Source of the DNA: Crocosphaera sp.
GTDB lineage: Bacteria > Cyanobacteriota > Cyanobacteriia > Cyanobacteriales > Microcystaceae
Length of the DNA stretch: 36,793 nucleotides
Direction: 5' to 3'
Assembly: GCA_030066295.1 (NCBI GenBank)
Contig: JASJBX010000007.1
Coordinates: 1 to 36,793, forward strand
The position numbers were made by a program, and so were the translations under genes. Below, piece by piece: positions 22,599 to 33,880 of the stretch. Within the stretch, counting starts at the first letter, position 1. Each line of letters starts with the position of its first letter. The notes under the pieces are model-generated. The model was not told the origin of the DNA, did no database searches, and worked only from the letters and a program-made list of their open reading frames with translations.

Positions 22599-24869
22599 TT
22601 ATTCAAGAATAACATATTTGGCATCGACAGGAAATGGTAACGAAACTTGAGAGCGATTTTTCTTTAAGTTAATCGTTTCTTTAGCTAAACCATTGGCATC
22701 TAATATAATCGCTTTGGTGAGGTTTGAGTTATTAAGGGTTAAGTGAATATCGTTGTTTTCTAGTCTCCAAGGGGCTTGACCATAATTAATAATTTCAAAT
22801 CCTTGTTGTAAATTATCTTTGTTATCTTTCCAAGTGCTTGCTTGTTGTTTCCAGTCTGTCGGACGGGCAATTGTTCCTACTTGTACCAATATTTTTCCTG
22901 ATTGCTTGATGGGTTTATTATCCATAGAAACGACTATAATTGTGGCATATTGATTATTGGATTTAATGGTTATATCTTTTAATTTAATTTCTCCCACTTG
23001 CTTTAAAAATCCTGTTACACCTTGAGCTTTTGCGGCATTTAAAAAACAAATACCTTTTTCATAATTCCAAGTGATTTCCTCAGTCATAGAGCGGACAGTT
23101 TTTTCTTGTTCATTAATGTATTTTTCAAGGTCAACTACTTTATTAGTTTTATTGTTACCATAAGTAACTTCTACCGGACCCACCAAAAAAGCTAAAGGAT
23201 GAATTTTATTATTGATTGGGTTATTATTATGTTCAGAGTTTTGATCACGATTGGGATCAAAACTTTTTGTTTCGGAAATGATGGGTATTTGACGATTCCA
23301 TAAATCTGTTAATGGGCGATTTTCTTGGATAATAGGTTCCCCTTGTTTAATATAAGCTTGACGATACATCAACGCAGCAGCAGGAAAATTTCCCAGTAAT
23401 TCTGGGGTATTAATTACCCATTTACCCAAAGAAGGAAGATATCCATTTGCAGAAGAAGGTTGTCTCCATTGGGGTTCTCTCATGGCAAACCAATAGAACC
23501 CATCAATACCAGTTAATGATTGAAAAATACTGACTAAAAAAGGACTTTCTGATTGATAACCCAGGGGAGGAACCCAAGAACTTTCGGGAATAATCATAGG
23601 ATGATTAGCAACTTGTTTAAGGTTTAACGGGAAGGAATAAGGGTCAAATAAAATGGAACGATTGGTAAATTTATCGCCATTAATAATTGCCCAACCTGAT
23701 TTTTTTCCTTGATGAATTCCACCATTATAATAACGATTAACTCCGATAACTTCTGTTACCGTGTAAGAATAACGTTCTGCATCATTTAATTTAATGGGAT
23801 CGGCAGTTTTCCAGTTTCCTGCATTAATTAATTGTTTGGCACCAATTTCTTCCCTTAAAAATCGTTTCATTTCTTGATTAAAATTAGACATAGTTTCGGT
23901 TAAAAATTGCATTTGATCTGCTAATCTTTTACCTTTTCCACTATTGGAATTTGCTGATTTGGTTAAATGCCAAATAGGATAAAATTTGATTTTTCCTTGT
24001 TGGATATTTTCTCCGTCAATAGAAACATTTTTCCATGCTTTTATAACTTGCTCTAAGGAACCATATTTTTTGACTAACCAATTACGATATTGATTACTTA
24101 ATAAGTCCAAATCTCGTCCTTTTAAATTGTTAAATGTCCAAAATAATAAAGAGTCTTCATTTTGTAGTTGAATAATAGCGATCGCAGGGTCATCTTTTAG
24201 AGCAATTCCTGTGTAGGGATTTACTGGTATTAGTAACTCTTTTAACCAGTTTTTATAAGCTTTTTGTAACTCTGGATCAAAAAATAATAAACCACTAAAG
24301 CTATTACTATCACGGGGGATTGACCAATTTTCTTGAGGCTTTAAAGCATTAGCATAATAGGGAGAAATTGTCAAATAAATTCCTTCTTTTTTCATTGCTG
24401 CTACATATTGCCAGAGTTGTTGACGGGCTTTTTTATCAATATTATTGAGGGTTTTGTTATCATTTTTATCCACAATTTGACCATGCCAACGTACCATATT
24501 TACCCCTCGTTTTGCTAAAAAACGAGCATTATCTTCTAACTGTTGATAGCTTTTTCGCCAAACATCAGAATTAACTGCCCAAAATCGAATAGATTTCCCA
24601 TCCCCTTTAACAAAGTCTTTACCATTAGTAGATAAGCGAATAAACCCTGTTTCTCCTGCTACTTTTTCATTAAGATAACGTAAGTCTAAAAGTGCCTTTT
24701 GATCATAGTTATCCTTTTCGGGTTCAAATGGCCAAGTTTCAGTTTGTATATTATCAACTGATTCAGCTTTACTAAGCATTTCTTGTTCAAAGATGGTAGT
24801 ATGTTGAGATTGACAAGAACTGAGAAATCCAATCAATAGGGTAACCGCTAGGTAGTTAATTTTATTCAT
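22599..24869 (-). CDS. Glycoside hydrolase-like lipoprotein (clan GH-A TIM barrel)
   Basis: A 756-residue secreted lipoprotein: GFLSSC is a lipobox with the lipidated Cys at 19. The N-terminal region (KSIRFWAVNSDVWRKSYQQL, then FLAKRGVNMVRWHGQIVDKN) is typical of large clan GH-A glycosidases (GH5/GH42/cellulase types). IAIIQLQNEDSLLFWTF has the Asn-Glu pair of the acid/base at the end of strand 4. IIPESSWVPP is a candidate for the nucleophile Glu. DGFYWFAMREPQW follows, then a C-terminal beta-sandwich part. Substrate unknown; the cell's own extracellular polysaccharide or a beta-glycan is possible. It lies 30 bases after dnaX on the same strand. Confidence 0.75.
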   Translation of the reverse strand: MNKINYLAVTLLIGFLSSCQSQHTTIFEQEMLSKAESVDNIQTETWPFEPEKDNYDQKALLDLRYLNEKVAGETGFIRLSTNGKDFVKGDGKSIRFWAVNSDVWRKSYQQLEDNARFLAKRGVNMVRWHGQIVDKNDNKTLNNIDKKARQQLWQYVAAMKKEGIYLTISPYYANALKPQENWSIPRDSNSFSGLLFFDPELQKAYKNWLKELLIPVNPYTGIALKDDPAIAIIQLQNEDSLLFWTFNNLKGRDLDLLSNQYRNWLVKKYGSLEQVIKAWKNVSIDGENIQQGKIKFYPIWHLTKSANSNSGKGKRLADQMQFLTETMSNFNQEMKRFLREEIGAKQLINAGNWKTADPIKLNDAERYSYTVTEVIGVNRYYNGGIHQGKKSGWAIINGDKFTNRSILFDPYSFPLNLKQVANHPMIIPESSWVPPLGYQSESPFLVSIFQSLTGIDGFYWFAMREPQWRQPSSANGYLPSLGKWVINTPELLGNFPAAALMYRQAYIKQGEPIIQENRPLTDLWNRQIPIISETKSFDPNRDQNSEHNNNPINNKIHPLAFLVGPVEVTYGNNKTNKVVDLEKYINEQEKTVRSMTEEITWNYEKGICFLNAAKAQGVTGFLKQVGEIKLKDITIKSNNQYATIIVVSMDNKPIKQSGKILVQVGTIARPTDWKQQASTWKDNKDNLQQGFEIINYGQAPWRLENNDIHLTLNNSNLTKAIILDANGLAKETINLKKNRSQVSLPFPVDAKYVILE

Positions 24870-24899
24870 TAGTTTAATTCCATACGATAAGAGATTAAT

Positions 24900-26966
24900 T
24901 TAAAAGTCTAGGTCTTCTTCATTATTGGTTATTTCGGGTCTTCCGACTACCTTTTTGGGATTAATACTGGTTTTATGTTGTTCCTCATCTAAGTAATTAT
25001 TATTTATATTATCATTTATTTGTTCTTCTAAGTTGAATTTATTAGGACTTATATCTAAGGGAAGTGATTTGTCTTTTGAATCAGATTGTTGCCTTGATAA
25101 ATTATTTTCCTTTTGTGCAATATTTTCATATTCTGTGATTATTTCTCCCTTGAAAAATTTAGTAAATTGATCAACAGCTTGTTTGATTTTGTCTTCATTT
25201 ACCTCTATCTCAGTGGGAGGATCTTGTCTTGTGGGAATAGGAGAAACACTAGTGCTTTCTTCTCCTTCTTCTTGGGGGTGATTATCCTCTTTTTCTGTAG
25301 TAATGACAGGTTGATCATTAAGATCAGTCTGAGTATCATTATCTAATTGTTTAGACCTTTCAGGTACTTTATTTTGGTTATTTTGAGAAGGAACCGAAGG
25401 AGGTTTGATCGTAGTATGATGAGATTTCTGAGGTGTTTTAGAAGTGGGGCTAATTTGGAGATTAACCTTAACTTTATGACCAACAACTTTTTCAAACGCT
25501 GATTCAATTTGAGGGAGTTTATCCTGCGCTGCTTTCAGGAGTCTTTGCGCCTTAATTCCCACGGTTGCTACGGTACCTTTATAATTAATTAAATAGCCAT
25601 GTTGTTTGATTAATGCTGCTGAAAGTACCGGTAATTTATCTAAGACTAATTGCCAAATCTTTTCTAGATCAAGATTATCATTATTGATCGCTGTTTCTGA
25701 GTAATTAGTAACAGTTTCATTCGGTTGCGATCGCTGTTCTATTCGTTGATTGTGTAAATTTTCAGTAACTTTTGACTGTCTTTGCTGAGGGGGGAATGGG
25801 GTTGGTTTGGTTTCAGTCTTACTATTAGTTTTAGTGGAAATAGTGGAGGATTGAATAATAACCTCTGCCGTACAAGCATCGGGAAGTAAACCTAATAAAG
25901 TAACTTCTAACCATAAACGAGGTTGCGTGGTATTTTTTAACTGGACTTCGCTTTCTTTCAGTTTTTGTTGACCTCTTAAAATGATTTCAGTTTGCCATTG
26001 TTTTGCTTCTGTACATAAATCATCCCAAGTGGTAGAAGTGACAGCTACTAAATCCAATCTTTCGGGGGCAGTTTTCGCAATTAATAAGTTTAAATAAAAC
26101 CCCGCTAAATTTTGCAGTACAACTAAAGGTTCTCTCCCTCGATCCATCAATTTTCGGCAAGATTCGATCACAATTTCTGGGTTATTAGAGTTAATCGCTT
26201 GTAATAAAGACAATAAATCTCTTTCGGGGACAGCCCCCACTAAATCCCAAACTTTTTCTGGAGTAATTATCCCTGACAATAAACTTAATTGATCTAATAA
26301 ACTTTCGGCATCTCTTAATCCACCATTGGCGATTTGTGCCACTAATGTTAACGCTTCTGCTTCAATTTCGATCTGTTCTTTTTGGGCAATGACTGTTAAG
26401 TGTTTAACCATCGCTTCGAGAGGAATGCGGCGATAGTCGAACCGTTGACAACGAGAGATAATGGTGGGTAAAACCCGTTGAGGATCGGTGGTGGCTAAAA
26501 CAAAAATAACCCGTTCTGGTGGTTCTTCTAAGGTCTTTAATAAAGCATTAAAAGCAGCCACACTCAGCATATGACATTCATCAATGACATACACTTTATA
26601 ACGGCATTGTACCGGAGCAAACTGCGATCGCTCAATAATTTCTCGAATATTATCCACCCCCGTATTGCTGGCCGCGTCGATTTCGATCACGTCTAACGCC
26701 GACCCCCTGGCGATCGCCCGACACACTTCGCATTGACCACAGGGGGAGGCAGTGGGACTCTCAACCGCCAAACAATTCAGGGATTTTGCTAAAATTCTCG
26801 CACTGGAAGTCTTGCCGGTTCCCCTCGGTCCGGTGAATAAATAAGCCGGGGCAATGCGTTGACGGTTGATCGCATTACTTAGGGTGGTGGCGATCGCTTC
26901 TTGTCCTACTAAGTCAGCAAAGGTCTGTGGACGATATTTATGATGGAGGGGTTCATAGGATGACAT
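24900..26966 (-). CDS. dnaX: DNA polymerase III subunit gamma/tau
   Basis: A 688-residue clamp-loader ATPase. HKYRPQTFADLVGQEAIATT is the start signature; Walker A is GPRGTGKT (46-53); the zinc site is Cys65, Cys76, Cys79 and Cys82; VIDECHMLS is Walker B; LKTLEEPPERVIFVLATTD and IISRCQRFDYRRI (arginine finger region) follow. Domain III ends near residue 360, after which comes a Gln/Thr/Asn-rich linker, a conserved tau-like patch (LEKIWQLVLDKLPVLSAALI) and a long acidic tail ending NNEEDLDF. No intein is present. It is the first of four same-strand genes. Confidence 0.96.
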   Translation of the reverse strand: MSSYEPLHHKYRPQTFADLVGQEAIATTLSNAINRQRIAPAYLFTGPRGTGKTSSARILAKSLNCLAVESPTASPCGQCEVCRAIARGSALDVIEIDAASNTGVDNIREIIERSQFAPVQCRYKVYVIDECHMLSVAAFNALLKTLEEPPERVIFVLATTDPQRVLPTIISRCQRFDYRRIPLEAMVKHLTVIAQKEQIEIEAEALTLVAQIANGGLRDAESLLDQLSLLSGIITPEKVWDLVGAVPERDLLSLLQAINSNNPEIVIESCRKLMDRGREPLVVLQNLAGFYLNLLIAKTAPERLDLVAVTSTTWDDLCTEAKQWQTEIILRGQQKLKESEVQLKNTTQPRLWLEVTLLGLLPDACTAEVIIQSSTISTKTNSKTETKPTPFPPQQRQSKVTENLHNQRIEQRSQPNETVTNYSETAINNDNLDLEKIWQLVLDKLPVLSAALIKQHGYLINYKGTVATVGIKAQRLLKAAQDKLPQIESAFEKVVGHKVKVNLQISPTSKTPQKSHHTTIKPPSVPSQNNQNKVPERSKQLDNDTQTDLNDQPVITTEKEDNHPQEEGEESTSVSPIPTRQDPPTEIEVNEDKIKQAVDQFTKFFKGEIITEYENIAQKENNLSRQQSDSKDKSLPLDISPNKFNLEEQINDNINNNYLDEEQHKTSINPKKVVGRPEITNNEEDLDF

Positions 26967-27098
26967 AGTTTTGGGAACTAACGCGGTGATCTTCTATCTT
27001 AAATGCAAAAAGAGAACTCCTGTTGCATAATCCCCAAGTTGCCAAGGGGAAGAAAACTCATCGAAGTCCCTCCTCTTTTTTCACAAATTTTCTACTTC

Positions 27099-27353
27099 CT
27101 ATTGATTAAGCTGCGACTTAAACCAAGTTTCTTTAAGTTCTTGAAATCGAAGTTTCATGCCAATGGATACTATTTTTTCATTTAATTTTTCAGTCAAGGG
27201 ATGATCTTGAGTCGTGGAAGGAATTAATAACAGATTGAAAGTTTTAAAACGTTGCGGTTTTGGTTTTAGAAATGTAAATAACTTCAAAAATAGAGCGTCA
27301 TTGTTTTGGCATTTGACCGATAGTTTAGCATAGTATGTACTGTAGAACCTACC
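27099..27353 (-). CDS. Unrecognised open frame, possibly a 5'-truncated gene
   Basis: Between dnaX and 27403 there is no confident gene. On the minus strand a frame of 84 codons is open from an upstream stop at 27354-27356. It has no ATG or GTG and only a TTG at 27287; it encodes a basic, hydrophobic piece (LFLKLFTFLKPKPQRFKTFN and KLRFQELKETWFKSQLNQ). This could be a gene remnant or chance. The rest of 26967-27402 is AT-rich with nothing recognisable. Confidence 0.2.
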   Translation of the reverse strand, partial: GRFYSTYYAKLSVKCQNNDALFLKLFTFLKPKPQRFKTFNLLLIPSTTQDHPLTEKLNEKIVSIGMKLRFQELKETWFKSQLNQ

Positions 27354-27402
27354 TTATTAGTATGATATAATAACTTTAGTCATTTTATAGTTAAACAAGA
27401 GA

Positions 27403-27612
27403 ATGAATGTTAATCAAATATTAGAAAAAAGACTCTTGGAAAAAGTCAAACATTTATCTTTTAAACAAATGCAACAAGTGGAGGAATTTATAGATTCTCT
27501 CAACTCGGAAAACGCTGAGCAAGCTCTTATATTAGCTTCAACCCAACTGTCAGAGTCTTCTTTTAATAAAGTTTGGGATAATCCTGAAGATACAGTCTAT
27601 GACGAATTATAA
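27403..27612 (+). CDS. Antitoxin-like small protein (DUF2281 type)
   Basis: A 69-residue acidic protein. LLEKVKHLSFKQMQQVEEFIDSL is the amphipathic helix pair seen in DUF2281-like antitoxins, and the tail FNKVWDNPEDTVYDEL matches the WDNPEDxVYDEL ending common in cyanobacterial antitoxins paired with MazF/PemK-type toxins. The downstream frame overlaps it by 14 bases, the usual arrangement for such pairs, but that toxin appears to be mostly lost (see 27599). Confidence 0.6.
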   Translation: MNVNQILEKRLLEKVKHLSFKQMQQVEEFIDSLNSENAEQALILASTQLSESSFNKVWDNPEDTVYDEL

Positions 27613-27796
27613 GTTTGCTGATGTTATTTTAGTTAATCAACTACAATTACCTGATATTACCCCTAAACAAAAAGCGCAAATTTTAGCTGAGTTGTTAACA
27701 GCAACCATTCATTTACAAGTTCATTGTGGAGAAGGGTTTCAAGATTTAATTGCAGAAGAAATGGAAAATTTACCGGATGATAATGAATTGGAGTAA
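27599..27796 (+). CDS. Toxin-start/unknown fusion, probable remnant of a MazF/PemK toxin gene
   Basis: The 65-residue product starts MTNYKFADVILV, the beginning of MazF/PemK-type endoribonuclease toxins (usually KFGDVVLVPFPFTDQ and about 110-120 residues). The sequence then switches to an unrelated acidic helix (ITPKQKAQILAELLTATIHL and EEMENLPDDNELE), and the toxin core with its catalytic residues is absent. A deletion joining the toxin's first codons to another small frame is the simplest reading. The overlap with the antitoxin-like gene is retained. No toxin activity is expected. Confidence 0.5.
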   Translation: MTNYKFADVILVNQLQLPDITPKQKAQILAELLTATIHLQVHCGEGFQDLIAEEMENLPDDNELE

Positions 27797-27848
27797 AATA
27801 TAATTAAACGGTCAAGTTAACTTAGTTTATATAATTTCCAAAATTGAT

Positions 27849-28103
27849 ATGGGTCAAAACCAGTTAAAAATGATGGCAAGCGATCCTGAAATCGTAAAAG
27901 AAATAAACATCATTCATGAAGAATTTATGACAACAGAAATGGATGGATTAACAGATCATAAAAAAAGAATTGATAAGCGACGATCCGAAATTGCTAAAAA
28001 TGGGGAAGAAACCCTAAAAGCCTTATCATTAGGACAAGGGAAAAAAGGAACGGCTGAAGAAATAAAAGCCTATTTGTTAGAAGATGAGGACGAATTTTAC
28101 TAA
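27849..28103 (+). CDS. Small charged hypothetical protein, possibly antitoxin-like
   Basis: An 84-residue protein I do not recognise by name. It has a short N-terminus (KMMASDPEIVKEINIIHEEF), then TTEMDGLTDHKKRIDKRRSE, strongly helical and charged, and ends in an acidic tail (LLEDEDEFY). The DPEIxxEIxxIxxEFxxTExDGL pattern recurs in small cyanobacterial proteins often found beside toxin genes, but no partner gene is present: apcE follows after 223 bases. Probably a real coding frame. Confidence 0.5.
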   Translation: MGQNQLKMMASDPEIVKEINIIHEEFMTTEMDGLTDHKKRIDKRRSEIAKNGEETLKALSLGQGKKGTAEEIKAYLLEDEDEFY

Positions 28104-28233
28104 ATTACCAGCAACCCATATAAGTGCAATTTTGTCAACATAAAGAATAATGAAGATAAAAAGGATACATTTCGTAACAAAACGCCTCAGAAAGCCCGAA
28201 ACAGTTTAATCTAGATGCTGATTAACTTTTTAA

Positions 28234-28270
28234 GAACATCTGGTTTTAATCAAGATGTTGCGAACATCTG
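28234..28270. repeat. Repeat-palindrome element in the apcE leader
   Basis: GAACATCTG occurs twice (28234-28242 and 28262-28270), and between the copies lies AGATGTT (28253-28259), the reverse complement of AACATCT. With the second copy it makes a perfect 7-3-7 palindrome (28253-28269), and with the first copy it could form a hairpin with an 11-base loop. It lies 57-93 bases before the apcE ATG and could be an operator or a two-state RNA switch. Confidence 0.6.
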
Positions 28271-28320
28271 CACTTATTCTGTGTAGAAGATTAGCAATTT
28301 TTTTCATGGGAGATAGTTGA

Positions 28321-31017
<2,697 letters not shown>

Positions 31018-31055
31018 CACTTAACTGAACCATTCCCTACCGTTTGATCAGGAAA

Positions 31056-31080
31056 GGCGCGAGCGATCGCGTCTTTTTTT
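31056..31080 (+). terminator. Intrinsic terminator of apcE
   Basis: Stem GGCGCGA/TCGCGTC (31056-31062 with 31067-31073, one G-U pair), loop GCGA, then seven T. The stem incorporates a HIP1 octamer (31063-31070). It lies 38 bases after the apcE stop. Confidence 0.88.
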
Positions 31081-31141
31081 GATAATATAGTCAGTGTTGG
31101 TAATTTTTTGAAAAGATTGTACCATAATGAACTTTTTAGGT

Positions 31142-32377
31142 TTAATCTTGATCTATTTTTTCTGAGGATTCAAAAGCGTTGTAATCATCTTGATGATTTG
31201 GTTGTTGAGGATTGATATTACTTTTTTCTGACAAATTAACTGCTTTGTTCACCCAGGAGAAACGGCTAGGAATCGGGGTGCGAGGAACTGCTTGTAATCC
31301 TTGTAACATCTCTGATAAATGTAGTCCTTCGGGTTTAGTTTCCCTCAGTTTATGCCAAACAGAACGAGACATCAATAACGTATGTTCTATGGGATTTGCG
31401 CCTAATTTTTCCAGGTATTCTTCCCGTTCGTGTTGATAGTCGGCCGATACTAATTCCAAACTTTGACTAGGGAATTTTTGAACAATTTGTGCCATTTGTG
31501 CCAACAACTTTGGATAGAGCCAAGTATAGGCAGGATGAACAATTAACTGTGCCTGATGGGGTTGAGAACCATCTTGAGAAAGGGTTAACTTAAAGTAACC
31601 GATTGCTGCTTTTCTTTGGGGTTCAAAAACATATCCTTGAGCTACTTCTTTTTGATGGAACCATTGTTGCCATTTTGAACATAATCCCATCAAAAAACGA
31701 GTCTTAAAATCCTGTGGATTACGATCAAAAACCTGTCTTAATAAAGGGGGCATCGAAACACAATCTAACTGATATAGTAAATGAGCATCCGCGTTACTCA
31801 CTGGCAGTAAATTCGGTAACTCTGAATTCTGTTGCGCTAAGGTTTGTAATAAGTCAGAAGCTAATAACCAATAAGTTAATTGGGCTAAAGGTTGAAAACC
31901 ATTCTGGCGATATAAAGCTAAAGTATTTTTTTCATTAATATTAACTTCTAAAACCCAAGTTCTTGCTTCCCAGACGTTTTCTAAGCAATAACGTAATAGT
32001 TGAGAACCCACCCCCTTAGGATTAGTTAATAACTCTGCTTCTCCTTGAGCGCAAGCCACCCTAACCCGTTCGACGCGCCAGGTACTACGTCCCATGTTAA
32101 AAGGGGAAATATGGATAAATCCTTTTAAGCGTTCTTGAGAGGTTTGGGGTAACTGAGCCACATAGACGCGAAAATGGTCTTGAAAGCTGTTAGGGAACCA
32201 GCTAAGAAACTTCAGAAGTCCAAACCAACGTCTAACCTGTTGCAGTTGTTCTGGAAAAGAAACGCTATTTTGAGCAATATAGTCAGTTTCCGTGGTCATG
32301 GCCTCTAACCAGTCAAGGTCCCGATATTGGACGGGACGAATTAATGCCTTAGGATAATTATCAGAAGATGGTGTCAT
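31142..32377 (-). CDS. GNAT family N-acetyltransferase, long form
   Basis: A 411-residue protein with an N-terminal GNAT domain. ALIRPVQYRDLDWLEAMTTE is strand 1 and helix 1; WRVERVRVACAQGEAELL precedes NPKGVGSQLLRYCLENVW, the acetyl-CoA pyrophosphate loop, and VLEVNINEKNTLALYRQNGF is the usual late motif. The C-terminal half (about 190-340) has a weaker similar layout (AAIGYFKLTL, AQLIVHPAYTWLYPKLLAQM) and may be a second, degenerate GNAT fold. The tail is Gln/Asn-rich. The ATG at 32377 is preferred to a GTG nine bases upstream. Substrate unknown. Convergent with apcE. Confidence 0.78.
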   Translation of the reverse strand: MTPSSDNYPKALIRPVQYRDLDWLEAMTTETDYIAQNSVSFPEQLQQVRRWFGLLKFLSWFPNSFQDHFRVYVAQLPQTSQERLKGFIHISPFNMGRSTWRVERVRVACAQGEAELLTNPKGVGSQLLRYCLENVWEARTWVLEVNINEKNTLALYRQNGFQPLAQLTYWLLASDLLQTLAQQNSELPNLLPVSNADAHLLYQLDCVSMPPLLRQVFDRNPQDFKTRFLMGLCSKWQQWFHQKEVAQGYVFEPQRKAAIGYFKLTLSQDGSQPHQAQLIVHPAYTWLYPKLLAQMAQIVQKFPSQSLELVSADYQHEREEYLEKLGANPIEHTLLMSRSVWHKLRETKPEGLHLSEMLQGLQAVPRTPIPSRFSWVNKAVNLSEKSNINPQQPNHQDDYNAFESSEKIDQD

Positions 32378-32617
32378 GAATCGCACTGGGGAGTGGGTCG
32401 CCTACCCTCTATCTTAACCATTTTTAGCAATGTATTGTTTAATGGCTGTGAAACACTTATCCCTTGACCTTTAGGATTGATTGAGCTTGAATAAAGAAGA
32501 TTAGAGCTAATTACATATTCATCTTGAACCAAGATACCTTATGGTTGACAGCGAGTAGCTCATAACATCTCTCGATTATAAACTTGCTTACTTTATCGTA
32601 ATTTGAATTATCAGGAT

Positions 32618-33871
32618 ATGCACATCCTCATTTACTCGTATAATTATCATCCCGAACCGATTGGTATTGCCCCTTTAATGACCGAGTTAGCCGAAGGGTT
32701 AGTTAAAAGGGGACACACCGTGCGAGTGGTTACAGCCATGCCCTGGTATCCTAATAGTGAGATTGCTCCAGAGTATCGAGGTAAATTGTATTTAACAGAA
32801 AATCTCAATGATGTGAGGGTTCAACGGAGTTTTGTCTGGATTTCTCGCAAAAGAAATTTTAAAAATCGGGCTTTGTTTGAGATTAGTTTTGTCATTTTAA
32901 GTTTTTTCCAGTTTTTGAACGGTTCTCGTCCTGATGTTATTTTTCTGACCATTCCCGGTTTACCGGTCTGTGTTCCAGCAGCCATTCTCAGTTGGTTATA
33001 TCGAACCCCCATTATTTTAAATTTACAAGATATTTTACCGGATGCAGCTGTTCATGTGGGACTGATTCGCAATCCTAAAATGATTCGCCTGTTTCAATGG
33101 TTAGAAAAGTTTGCTTACTCTACGGCTACAAAAATTAGTGTCATTAGTGATGGCTTTACCGAAAATCTTTTACAGAAAAAAGTTCCTAAAGAAAAAATTA
33201 TAGAAATTCCCAATTGGGTTGATGTTAACTTTATTAAACCCCTGGAACAAGAAAACAATTACTTTCGTAAAGAAAATAATTTAGAAGGTAAATTTGTTGT
33301 TCTTTATTCAGGAAATATTGCTTTAACTCAGCCGTTAGAATACTTGATCGATGCGGCAGCTAAGTTAAGTCATATTGATGACATTGCTGTTGTTATTGTG
33401 GGTAAACAAGACGCTTTAGAAAAATTAGAAAGAGACTGCCATCGGAAAAAAACCAAAAATGTCATTTTAAGACCATTTCAACCGAGGAATAAATTACCAG
33501 AAATGTTAGCAGCAGCTAATGTGGGTATGGTTATGCAAAGAGAAAACGTTATTTCTTTTAATATGCCCTCAAAAATTCAAGTCTTATTAGCCAGTGGACG
33601 GGCAATAATTGCTTCGGTTCCTGCTAACGGGACGGCAGCCAGGGCAATCGAAAAAAGTGGTGGAGGTTTAGTGGTTCCCCCACAAGATTCTGAAGCATTA
33701 GCTTCAGCAATAGAACATTTATACTTAAATCCTCAATTAGTTAAGTCTTTGGGGGAAAAGGGTCGGGCTTATGCTAAACAAGTTTATAATTTTGAATTGA
33801 TTTTAGATAGGTATGAAGAATTATTATTGTCAGTACAAGAGCCTATTAAAAAACTGAGTAAACTCTTATAA
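32618..33871 (+). CDS. GT4 glycosyltransferase, WcaI/WbuB-like
   Basis: A 417-residue GT-B fold glycosyltransferase. ILIYSYNYHPEPIGIAPLMT is the WcaI/WbuB start; GLVKRGHTVRVVTAMPWYP and NLQDILPDAAVHVG belong to the acceptor half. VVLYSGNIALTQPLEYLIDA, VVIVGKQDALEKL and GRAIIASVPANGTAARAIEK with SGGGLVVPP form the nucleotide-sugar half, including the E-x7-E-type region. Relatives act in colanic acid and O-antigen synthesis, adding a sugar such as fucose to a lipid-linked chain. The ATG at 32618 gives the conserved start; a TTG five codons upstream is unlikely. With the exporter at 17374 and the LCP gene it hints at extracellular polysaccharide synthesis, although these are not adjacent. Confidence 0.9.
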   Translation: MHILIYSYNYHPEPIGIAPLMTELAEGLVKRGHTVRVVTAMPWYPNSEIAPEYRGKLYLTENLNDVRVQRSFVWISRKRNFKNRALFEISFVILSFFQFLNGSRPDVIFLTIPGLPVCVPAAILSWLYRTPIILNLQDILPDAAVHVGLIRNPKMIRLFQWLEKFAYSTATKISVISDGFTENLLQKKVPKEKIIEIPNWVDVNFIKPLEQENNYFRKENNLEGKFVVLYSGNIALTQPLEYLIDAAAKLSHIDDIAVVIVGKQDALEKLERDCHRKKTKNVILRPFQPRNKLPEMLAAANVGMVMQRENVISFNMPSKIQVLLASGRAIIASVPANGTAARAIEKSGGGLVVPPQDSEALASAIEHLYLNPQLVKSLGEKGRAYAKQVYNFELILDRYEELLLSVQEPIKKLSKLL

Positions 33872-33880
33872 TTTTTACCA

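Noticed and set aside
24900..26966. Intein in dnaX, as known from some cyanobacteria
   Set aside because: The ATPase region is continuous across all motifs and the length is normal.
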